A stretch of 21,648 nt of DNA, taken from positions 1 to 21,648 of the forward strand of contig CALJLV010000069.1 of the NCBI GenBank assembly GCA_937982505.1, given 5' to 3'. Shown here piece by piece: positions 7,704 through 14,552 of this stretch (positions are counted from its first letter, which is position 1; every line of letters begins with the position of its first letter). The DNA comes from an uncultured Desulfobacteraceae bacterium. GTDB taxonomy: Bacteria; Desulfobacterota; Desulfobacteria; Desulfobacterales; UBA2174. A program made the position numbers and the translations under genes. The notes under the pieces are model-generated. The model ran no database searches. It was given only the letters and a program-made list of their open reading frames with translations, and had not been told where the DNA came from.

Positions 7704-9044
7704 ATGAATTTCGTCGTCATCGGCGGAGACGCCGCCGGCATGAGCGCGGCCAGCCGCGCCCGGCGCAACGACGCCAGTCTCAACGTCATCGTACTGGAGC
7801 AGACCCGGGACGTGTCCTACAGCGCCTGCGGGATGCCTTACAACATCGCCGACGCGCAGCGGGACATGGATGATCTGGTGGTGCGCCGGGCCGAGGTCTT
7901 TCGCGCCCAACAGGGTATCGACGTGCGCCTCGGGCACCGGGCCGAGGCGATTGATCCGGCCGACCGCCGGGTTTCCGGGACGACGGCCGGGGGGCAGCGC
8001 TTCGAGGTGGCCTACGATCGGCTGCTCATCGCCACCGGGGCCCGGCCCATCCTGCCCGATCTGCCGGGGATCGACCTGGAGGGCGTGGCGGTCCTCAAGA
8101 CCCTGGGCGACGGGAGGCGCCTCAAGGCTCTGCTGGCCGAGCGCCGGGCGCGCCAGGTGGCGATCCTGGGAATGGGCTATATCGCCCTGGAGATGGCCGA
8201 AGCCCTGAGGGAGCGGGACATGGCGGTGGCGCTGGTCAAGCCCCGGGCCGGTATTCTGCCCTGGATGGCCCCGGAACTGGCGGCCGCGGTGCGCGCCGAA
8301 CTCGAAGCCCACGAGGTGGCCCTGCACGACGGCCAGGCCCTGGACGGGATCACGATCCGCGGCGATCAGCTGCGCCTGACCGGGCCGGGATTCGCCCTGG
8401 AGGCGGACGTGGTGGTGGCGGCCGTCGGGGTCCAGCCCAACAGCGAGATCGCTGCCGCGGCCGGCATCGATTTGGGACCCTCCGGGGCCGTCGCGGTGGA
8501 CCGGGGGATGCGGACTTCGGCCGAGGCCGTCTTCGCCGCCGGCGATTGCGCCGACGCCTTCCACGTGGTCACGGGGCGGCGGGTCTGGATCCCCCTGGCC
8601 CTGCGGGCCAACCGGGCCGGCTGGGCCGTGGCCGACAACGCCACCGGCGGGGCCGCCGAGCTTGCCGGGATCGCGGGCACGGCGGTCTTCAAGGTCTTCG
8701 GCCTGGAGGTGGCCCGCAGCGGGTTGACCTCCCGCGAAGCGGAAAAAGCCGGCTTCGCGCCGCGGACGGTCACCATCCAGACCCGCACCCGGGCCCATTC
8801 GCATCCCGGTTCCGGCACTCTTCACGTGCACATGGTGGGCGACCGGCGCACGGGGCGGCTCCTCGGCGCGCAGATGGTGGGCAGCGAAGGGGCGGCTCAC
8901 CGCATCAACGCCGTGGCCGTGGCCCTGCACGCCGGCATGACGGTGGCGGCCTTTGCCCAGTCGGACCTTTCCTACGCGCCGCCCTTCGGTCCGGTCTGGG
9001 ATCCGCTTCTGACGGCGGCCAATCAGTTGGTCAAGCGGCTCTAG
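7704..9044 (+). CDS. CoA-disulfide reductase-like FAD/NAD(P) oxidoreductase
   Basis: A 446-residue flavoprotein of the single-cysteine pyridine nucleotide-disulfide oxidoreductase group (CoA-disulfide reductase, NADH oxidase, persulfide reductase). The FAD site starts VIGGDAAGMSAA (residues 5-16). The redox Cys42 lies in SYSACGMPY. The NAD(P) site is GMGYIALE (156-163), the second FAD motif is GDCA (280-283), and the dimerisation domain ends SYAPPFGPVWDP, whose Tyr424 corresponds to the active-site Tyr of CoA-disulfide reductases. There is no fused rhodanese domain. GGAGG precedes the ATG start. It probably reduces CoA-linked or other disulfides/persulfides with NAD(P)H, but NADH oxidase activity cannot be excluded. 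Its TAG stop shares the tetranucleotide CTAG with the convergent HTH gene. Confidence 0.88.
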   Translation: MNFVVIGGDAAGMSAASRARRNDASLNVIVLEQTRDVSYSACGMPYNIADAQRDMDDLVVRRAEVFRAQQGIDVRLGHRAEAIDPADRRVSGTTAGGQRFEVAYDRLLIATGARPILPDLPGIDLEGVAVLKTLGDGRRLKALLAERRARQVAILGMGYIALEMAEALRERDMAVALVKPRAGILPWMAPELAAAVRAELEAHEVALHDGQALDGITIRGDQLRLTGPGFALEADVVVAAVGVQPNSEIAAAAGIDLGPSGAVAVDRGMRTSAEAVFAAGDCADAFHVVTGRRVWIPLALRANRAGWAVADNATGGAAELAGIAGTAVFKVFGLEVARSGLTSREAEKAGFAPRTVTIQTRTRAHSHPGSGTLHVHMVGDRRTGRLLGAQMVGSEGAAHRINAVAVALHAGMTVAAFAQSDLSYAPPFGPVWDPLLTAANQLVKRL

Positions 9045-9391
9045 CGCAGGATCCGGCGCACGTCCGGGTGGTCCAGGCAGGCGGCGTCCACCGCCCAGTT
9101 GCCCTCGGCGTCCACCACGCGTTTGAGGCGCCCGGTCTTGAGCCAGTCCACCACGCCCCAGGGGGTCAGGTAGGTCATGGCGGCAAACTCATCCACCGTG
9201 TAGTGGGGCCTTGCACTGGACTCCGGCGTCTCCGGCGCAGCGGTTTGGGCGGGGACCTGATCGGCGGGAATGCGCCAGCGGTTGCCGAGCTTTTCGCCGG
9301 CGATTTGGCCGGCGCGCAGCATCTGGGTGACCTGCTGCACGGTGAGGCCGCAGGTCTGGGCATATTCGCGGGTGGAAAGGAACGTCTTCAC
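9041..9391 (-). CDS. Small DNA-binding protein with two excisionase/MerR-like HTH units
   Basis: A 116-residue protein built of two similar units. Unit one reads FLSTREYAQTCGLTVQQVTQ, then MLRAGQIAGEKLGNRWRIP. Unit two reads YTVDEFAAMTYLTPWGVVDW, then LKTGRLKRVVDAEGNWAVD. Each has the helix-turn-helix plus wing pattern of excisionase/MerR-type domains, joined by a linker rich in Ala, Pro and Ser/Thr. The start is taken as GTG 9391 because AGGTGA lies 5 bases upstream; a GTG at 9400 would overlap that ribosome binding site. The target is unknown. The stop codon overlaps that of the flavoprotein gene. No integrase or phage gene is nearby, so it is more likely a small regulator than an excisionase. 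Confidence 0.75.
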   Translation of the reverse strand: MKTFLSTREYAQTCGLTVQQVTQMLRAGQIAGEKLGNRWRIPADQVPAQTAAPETPESSARPHYTVDEFAAMTYLTPWGVVDWLKTGRLKRVVDAEGNWAVDAACLDHPDVRRILR

Positions 9392-9849
9392 GAGCTTCAC
9401 CTTTTGTTTTCGTTCAAACCGTCCGAACGGGCAACGGCAGCGTGATTTCGCTCCACCCGGTTATCACAGGCGGGCTGTTTTTGCCAGCCGGTTCGGAGAA
9501 GGATAGAGGCTTGAATAAAAACAGGAGGTTGTTTCAAACTCAGATGAAATTCGGCGGGAGCCGAAAAATTCAAAAAAGTATCTATTTGCGCTTCATTACA
9601 TGAAGCGTGTTTTTTTTAGTTCCGATTCTTGACACCCCACGGTTATTTTGGCATCCAGTGACATTCAATTATTCTACCGCCTTGAACCGCTATCCGACAC
9701 ACCACGCGTACCCCGATGTGCCCGGGTAAGGGCGGCCCGCCGACAGGTGTTCGGCTGGAATCCGGAGCCGGTTTCCACCGGCCTTCCGGAGCGCCGGCGG
9801 CCCTTCAACGCGGGCTTTTTTGCGCCGGGAACCGAAGCGAGGAGGAACC
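9392..9849. other. Intergenic region, AT-rich centre, no convincing gene
   Basis: This is the longest gene-free stretch in the window (458 bases). About 9505-9670 is much richer in A/T than the flanks. It holds a hairpin TTCGGC-GGGA-GCCGAA at 9550-9565 with a GNRA-type tetraloop, then the terminator hairpin at 9588-9617. A perfect TTGACA lies at 9629-9634 on the + strand but has no good -10 partner at 15-18 bases. The leader of the metV operon would occupy the last part. No tRNA, repeat array or conserved-looking short frame was seen; a 19-codon frame from ATG 9544 has no placed ribosome binding site. Confidence 0.6.
9588..9617 (+). terminator. Intrinsic terminator of an unidentified + strand transcript
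   Basis: CGCTTCAT (9589-9596) pairs with ATGAAGCG (9600-9607), leaving a 3-base loop. Bases TG follow, then eight T residues (9610-9617). It is oriented to stop + strand transcription. The nearest + strand gene ends 540 bases upstream, at 9044, so it ends either a long 3' UTR of the flavoprotein mRNA or an unannotated small RNA. Confidence 0.75.
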
Positions 9850-10530
9850 ATGATCGTTGCCGAAAGAAAACCGTTGGATGAAATCAACGCCATGCTCAAG
9901 GGCTACCGGCGGGTGCTGACCGTGGGCTGCGGCACCTGCGTGGCCGTCTGTCTGGCCGGCGGTGAAAAGGAGGTCGGGGTGCTCAACGCCGAACTCCAGC
10001 TGGTCCGCAAGGTGAACGGAGACCCCATCGAACTGGGAGCGGCCTGTGTGGAGCGCCAGTGCGATATGGAGTTTCTCGATCCACTGGAAGTTCTGGTGGA
10101 TCACTACGACGCCATCCTGTCCATGGCCTGCGGGGCGGGGATCCAGTTCCTCGCCGAGCGCTTTGCCGAGGTGCCGGTTTTCCCGGCGGTGGACACCACC
10201 TTCATCGGTGCCAACCGGGACGTGGGCTGGTACGAGGAAAAATGCCGGGCCTGCGGCACCTGCGTGCTGGGCATGACCGGCGGCATCTGCCCGGTCACCA
10301 TGTGCGCCAAGGGGCTTTTCAACGGCCCCTGCGGCGGGACCAACAACGGCAGCTGCGAGATCTCCAACGACCAGCCCTGCGCCTGGTACCGGATCTATGA
10401 GCGGCTGGCCCAGCAGAATCGGCTGGCCAACATCATGGAGATCCATCCCGCCAACGAGTGGCGCAACCAGACCCCGCGGACCCTGGTGCAGGCCGGCTAC
10501 CGCCGTCGCAAGGAGGCCCTGGCTTCCTGA
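9850..10530 (+). CDS. metV: MetV: zinc/Fe-S subunit of methylenetetrahydrofolate reductase
   Basis: A 226-residue protein of the MetV (MTHFR C-terminal domain) family, the small partner of MetF in acetogens and sulfate reducers. It is Cys-rich: C27, C30, C34, C66, C71 and C94 in the N-terminal half. The C-terminal half is the diagnostic part: KCRACGTC (131-138), GGICPVTMCAKG (144-155), NGPCGG (158-163) and C169. MetV is thought to carry metal centres that link MetF to its electron donor. The start is ATG 9850 with GGAGG at 9841-9845. First gene of a five-gene operon; metF follows after 56 bases. Confidence 0.9.
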   Translation: MIVAERKPLDEINAMLKGYRRVLTVGCGTCVAVCLAGGEKEVGVLNAELQLVRKVNGDPIELGAACVERQCDMEFLDPLEVLVDHYDAILSMACGAGIQFLAERFAEVPVFPAVDTTFIGANRDVGWYEEKCRACGTCVLGMTGGICPVTMCAKGLFNGPCGGTNNGSCEISNDQPCAWYRIYERLAQQNRLANIMEIHPANEWRNQTPRTLVQAGYRRRKEALAS

Positions 10531-10586
10531 TACGGCCCTGGCGGCAAGGATTCGGAACCCATCAACCAGACCGAAGGATGACGAGT

Positions 10587-11516
10587 ATGGAATTGAAATC
10601 AGGGAGCAACCTGGAAAAGATGCTTCGCGCGGGACACTTCGCCTTCACCGGAGAGCTGGGGCCGCCGCGGGGGGCCAACGTGGACGCGGTGCGCGAGAAG
10701 GCCAAACCCCTCAAGGGGATGGTCGATGCGGTGAACATCACCGACAACCAGACCGCCATGGTGCGCATGTCGAGCTGGGCCGCCTCGCTCATCGCCATCG
10801 AGGAGGGGCTCGAACCCAACTACCAGATGGTCTGCCGCGACCGCAACCGCCTGGCCATGCAAAGCGACATCCTCGGATCCTATGCCCTGGGAATCCGCAA
10901 CATGCTCTGCCTGTCGGGGGACCACCAGCAGTTCGGTGACCACCCGCGATCCAAGAGCGTCTACGACATCGACTCGACCCAGCTGATTCAGATGGTCAAG
11001 GGCATGCGCGACGAGGGCAGGTTCCAGGGCGGGGCGGACATCGACGGCAGGCCGAACATGTTCATCGGCGCGGCGGCCAACCCCTTTGCCGACCCCTTCG
11101 AGTGGCGCGTTCATCGGCTGGCCAAGAAGGTCCAGGCCGGGGCCGATTTCATCCAGACCCAGTGCATTTTCAACATGGACAAGTTCCGGCGCTGGATTCA
11201 GCAAGCCAACGACATGGGGCTCACCGAGAAAGTCTACATCCTGGCCGGGGTCACCCCCATGAAGAGCATCGGTATGGCGCGCTACATGAAGACCAAGGTG
11301 CCCGGCATGGATGTGCCCGAAGCCATCATCAAGCGTCTCCAGGGAGTGGACAAGAAGAAGGTGGCCGACGAGGGGATCCAGATCGCCTGCGAGCAGATCG
11401 CCGAGTTCAAGGAGCTGAAGGGGGTGGCCGGGGTTCACCTGATGGCCATCGAGTGGGAGCACAAGGTCCCGGAAATCGCCGAACGGGCAGGGATGTTGCC
11501 CCGGCCGACGGTCTGA
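10587..11516 (+). CDS. metF: Methylenetetrahydrofolate reductase
   Basis: A 309-residue MetF-family TIM-barrel protein that reduces 5,10-methylene-THF to 5-methyl-THF in the methyl branch of the Wood-Ljungdahl pathway (and the reverse when oxidising). Family signs are FAFTGELGPPRG near the N-terminus, DAVNITDNQTAMVRMS (residues 47-62), GADFIQTQCIFNMDKF and YILAGVTPMKS, with the C-terminal GVHLMAIEWEHKVPEI. Flavin binding is expected from the family. The start is ATG 10587, preceded by GAAGGA; an in-frame ATG at 10578 lies too near that site. The position between metV and hdr genes implies electrons come from an Hdr-type module rather than free NAD(P)H. Confidence 0.93.
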   Translation: MELKSGSNLEKMLRAGHFAFTGELGPPRGANVDAVREKAKPLKGMVDAVNITDNQTAMVRMSSWAASLIAIEEGLEPNYQMVCRDRNRLAMQSDILGSYALGIRNMLCLSGDHQQFGDHPRSKSVYDIDSTQLIQMVKGMRDEGRFQGGADIDGRPNMFIGAAANPFADPFEWRVHRLAKKVQAGADFIQTQCIFNMDKFRRWIQQANDMGLTEKVYILAGVTPMKSIGMARYMKTKVPGMDVPEAIIKRLQGVDKKKVADEGIQIACEQIAEFKELKGVAGVHLMAIEWEHKVPEIAERAGMLPRPTV

Positions 11517-11577
11517 TGCGCCGCCCCTCTGGGCGTCAACGATTCCGACAACCCTGCGCAAGATAAGGAGTCCCCAA

Positions 11578-12765
11578 TTGAACAGCCAAACGAAAAAGGT
11601 CATGGTCATAGGCGGTGGCATCGCCGGGCTGACGGCCGCTTGGGAGCTGGCCGCGGCCGGCGTTGAGGTGGCGCTGGTGGAAAAGGCCCCCTTTCTCGGC
11701 GGACATGCCATTCAGTACGCCTGCAAGGCCACCGATACCTGCCAGCAGTGCGGGGCCTGCGGCGTGGAAAAAATGCTGGCCAACGTGGTCGCCTGCGACC
11801 GGATCCAGGTCCACCTGGCCGCCGAAGTGGCCTCGGTGAGCGGCGACGGGCCCTTCACGGTCGCCCTGCGGGCCAGCGGATCGGCACCGGCGGGCGCCGG
11901 CGCCTGTGGGGCGGGCTATGACGCCGACCCCCAGGCCTGCGCCGCGGGTCGGGGCTATTCGGTGCACAACGGGGTCTTTTACGGACCGGACGGAAGCTTC
12001 GATCCCCGGCGGGTGGCCGCTCCGGCCGATACCACGGTGGATGCCGTCGTGCTGGCCACCGGGTTCGTCCCCTTTAATCCCGCCGAGAAGCCCACCTACC
12101 GCCATCACGAACTGGCCAACGTGGTCACCGGCCTGGAACTCGAGCGCGCCAAGCGGATCTTCGGCGATGTGCGGCGCCCCTCGGACGGCCGGCTTCCGGC
12201 CCGCATGGCCTTCATCCAGTGCGTGGGCAGCCGCGACGAACGCCTGGGCCACCTGTGGTGCTCCCAGGTCTGCTGCCCCTACGCCCTGCGTTCGGCCCTG
12301 GCTACCAAGCACAAGCACCCGGAGATGGATGTCACCGTTTTTTACATGGACATTCAGAACACCACCAACAGCTTCGGGGCCTTTTACGATCAGTGCAAGT
12401 CCGCCCTGCGCTTCGTGCGCACCATTCCGGTGGACATGTACGAGGCGCCCGACGGGGCGGTGCGCACCCGTTACATGACCGAGGAGGACGGGGCCCCGGT
12501 GGACGAGATCTTCGATCTGGTGGTCCTCTCGGTGGGGATCATGCCGGGAGCCGACAATTCCGCCCTTTCCCGGACCCTGGGGATCGATCTCAACGGGGAC
12601 GGCTTCTTTGCCCGCCCCGATCTGTTGAACACCAGCCTCACCGGGCGCAGCGGCCTCTTCGTCGCCGGCACCGCCGGCGGTCCCATGACCATCGCCGGGG
12701 CCATGGCCCATGCCGGCCAGTCGGCCGCTGCGGTGCTGCAATACTTAGGGAGGGCCAGCCGATGA
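11578..12765 (+). CDS. hdrA: HdrA/QmoA-like flavoprotein
   Basis: A 395-residue HdrA-type FAD protein. The FAD motif is GGGIAGLTAAWELAAAGVEV (12-31), followed by EKAPFLGGHA and a Cys set C49, C55, C58, C61 (CKATDTCQQCGAC) expected to bind a Fe-S cluster close to the flavin. The central part has FIQCVGSRDE...CSQVCCPYAL, a signature of HdrA. The C-terminal FAD part is LFVAGTAGGPMTIAGAMA. It lacks the extra ferredoxin domains of full HdrA, so in length and layout it resembles QmoA. The start is TTG at 11578, with AAGGAG at 11565-11570. The stop overlaps the next start (ATGA), which implies translational coupling. Predicted role: flavin-based electron transfer to MetVF. Confidence 0.9.
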   Translation: MNSQTKKVMVIGGGIAGLTAAWELAAAGVEVALVEKAPFLGGHAIQYACKATDTCQQCGACGVEKMLANVVACDRIQVHLAAEVASVSGDGPFTVALRASGSAPAGAGACGAGYDADPQACAAGRGYSVHNGVFYGPDGSFDPRRVAAPADTTVDAVVLATGFVPFNPAEKPTYRHHELANVVTGLELERAKRIFGDVRRPSDGRLPARMAFIQCVGSRDERLGHLWCSQVCCPYALRSALATKHKHPEMDVTVFYMDIQNTTNSFGAFYDQCKSALRFVRTIPVDMYEAPDGAVRTRYMTEEDGAPVDEIFDLVVLSVGIMPGADNSALSRTLGIDLNGDGFFARPDLLNTSLTGRSGLFVAGTAGGPMTIAGAMAHAGQSAAAVLQYLGRASR

Positions 12766-14420
12766 CAGCCAAAGTGGAAACTGCCATGGAGCAAATTGAG
12801 ATCGCCACCGGTGTGCTGGTGGTCGGCGGCGGCATGACCGGGGTGGAAACCGCCCTGCAGGTCGCGTCCCAGGGTTACGCCGTGACCCTGGTGGAAGGCG
12901 GGGCCGAGATCGGTCCGGGGGCCGAATCCCGACCCCGGGGGGCCCTTCCCGACGGAGCGGATCTGGCGGATCGGGTCGCGCGGGTGCGCGCCAGCGATCG
13001 CATCGAGGTTCTCAGCGGCACCCGGCTGGACGCCGTGGCCGGGCTGGCCGGTGATTTCCGCGCCTGGCTGGGAACGGCCGAGGATGTGATCGAGCGCCGC
13101 TTCGGCGCCGTGGTCCTGGCCACCGAGTTCGCCGTGAAGCCGCTTTTTCTGGGCTACCAGCTTTCGCCGGGCAAGGCCGTGATAGGCCAGAGCGATCTGG
13201 AAAACCGCCTGGCCGAAGATCCGGCGGCCTTTGCCGAGCGGACGGTGGCCTTCGTGGTGGGCTTCGCCCAGAACGGCAATCCCCTGGTGATGCAGCGGGT
13301 GTTCAACAGCGTCAAGGCCCTGCAGGCCGCCGGGGCGGCCGGGGTCAACGTCTTTGTGGCGGATCTGAAGGTCGCCGACGACGGCCTCGAACGCTGCTAC
13401 CGCGAGGGGCGGGACGGGGGCGCGCTCTATTTCAAGCTCAAGGCGGCCCCCCAGATCGCGACGGCCGAAGCCGGGGTCACCCTGACCTTTCCGGATCCAG
13501 TCCTGCGCCGGGCGGTGAACGCCGACGCCGACCTGCTGGTGGTGGAGGAGGCCCTCGAAGTGACGGCCGCCAACGCCGATCTGGCCGCCATGCTGCGCCT
13601 CGATCTGGGCCCCCAGGGCTTCCTGCAGGCCGACAACATCTACCGTTTCCCGGTGGCCACCAACCGCGAGGGGATCTTCGTAGTGGGCGCCAGCCGCGAG
13701 GCACGGTCCCTGGCCTGGGCCTTGACCGACGCGCGCAACGCGGCCCTGCGGGTGCGCGAGCTGCTCGGGGACGGAAAGCGCAGCGTACCGCGGGACAAGG
13801 CGGTGGTGGACATCGGCAAGTGCACCTTCTGTCTGACCTGCTACCGCTGCTGCCCCCACGGCGCCATTTACTGGCTGGCGGAAAACAAGCCCGTGATCTC
13901 GCCGGTGGCCTGCCAGGGATGCGGCATTTGCGCCAGCGAATGTCCCATGGACGCCATCCAGATCGGCGGGTTCCGCGACGACGAGGTCCAGGGGCGCATC
14001 GGCGCGGCGCTGGCCGACGTCAACGGCGATCCGGCCATCGTGGCCTTCTGCTGCCAGAACTCGGCCCTGGCGGCCGGGGAGATGGCGGCCCAGTTCAAGA
14101 TGCCTCTGCCGGCCGGTCTGCGCCTGGTGCAGGTTCCCTGCGCGGGCAAGATCGACCTGCAGTACATTCTGGACGCCTTCGTCAAGGGAGCCGACGGGGT
14201 CCTGGTGATGGCCTGCCACCCGGGCAACTGCAAGAGCGAACGGGGCAACACCTACGCCGGCTGGCGCGTCGAGGACGCCCAGCGGATTCTGGCCGGCGCC
14301 GGTCTGGATGCCGAGCGGCTGCGCTTTGCCACCCTGGCGGCCAACATGGGCAGCGATTTTCGTGCGATTGTGGTTGACATGGCGCAAAAAATACAGGAGC
14401 TAGGGAAGGTCTCGCAATAG
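12762..14420 (+). CDS. HdrA/QmoB-like flavoprotein fused to 2x[4Fe-4S] and MvhD-like domain
   Basis: A 552-residue fusion. Residues about 15-340 form an HdrA-type FAD domain (VLVVGGGMTGVETALQVASQ near the start; GIFVVGASREARSLAWA near its end). Two ferredoxin motifs follow at C354-C357-C360-C364 and C384-C387-C390-C394. The C-terminal region (about 420-552) resembles MvhD/FlpD, with C430 and C431, then VPCAGKID and ACHPGNCKSERGN. Unlike its upstream neighbour it shows no Cys set right after the FAD motif. The layout is that of QmoB. GGGAGGG and a 4-base overlap with the upstream gene decide the start. MvhD-type domains normally carry electrons between HdrA and another dehydrogenase, so this subunit may be the input port, possibly from the formate dehydrogenase encoded nearby. 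Confidence 0.88.
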   Translation: MTAKVETAMEQIEIATGVLVVGGGMTGVETALQVASQGYAVTLVEGGAEIGPGAESRPRGALPDGADLADRVARVRASDRIEVLSGTRLDAVAGLAGDFRAWLGTAEDVIERRFGAVVLATEFAVKPLFLGYQLSPGKAVIGQSDLENRLAEDPAAFAERTVAFVVGFAQNGNPLVMQRVFNSVKALQAAGAAGVNVFVADLKVADDGLERCYREGRDGGALYFKLKAAPQIATAEAGVTLTFPDPVLRRAVNADADLLVVEEALEVTAANADLAAMLRLDLGPQGFLQADNIYRFPVATNREGIFVVGASREARSLAWALTDARNAALRVRELLGDGKRSVPRDKAVVDIGKCTFCLTCYRCCPHGAIYWLAENKPVISPVACQGCGICASECPMDAIQIGGFRDDEVQGRIGAALADVNGDPAIVAFCCQNSALAAGEMAAQFKMPLPAGLRLVQVPCAGKIDLQYILDAFVKGADGVLVMACHPGNCKSERGNTYAGWRVEDAQRILAGAGLDAERLRFATLAANMGSDFRAIVVDMAQKIQELGKVSQ

Positions 14421-14434
14421 CGTTTCTCTATCCA

Positions 14435-14461
14435 GGGGCGCCGTTTTTCACACGGTGCCCC
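14435..14461. other. Stem-loop in the gap before the Sec-containing hdr gene
   Basis: GGGGCGCCG (14435-14443) pairs with CGGTGCCCC (14453-14461), nine pairs with one G-U and a 9-base loop. There is no U-tract after it, so it is not a standard terminator. It lies in a 132-base gap, the widest within the operon, and could be an mRNA processing or stabilising hairpin that sets the ratio of the last subunit. Function is speculative. Confidence 0.35.
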
Positions 14462-14552
14462 GCGCACAGCATGCAGTCACCACCGCGTCCGCACGGCGGG
14501 CCTGGCCCGGTGGCGAAAGGCGGCGGCCAACATCAGACGGAGGGTTTTGCTT

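Noticed and set aside
9544..9603. A 19-codon leader-peptide frame from ATG 9544
   Set aside because: The AGGAGG upstream is too far from the ATG, the peptide has no codon bias or run of regulatory residues, and no gene follows closely on that strand.
9629..9634. TTGACA as the -35 of a metV promoter
   Set aside because: No acceptable -10 lies 15-18 bases downstream, and the distance to metV is about 215 bases; one perfect hexamer alone is not sufficient in this AT-rich stretch.
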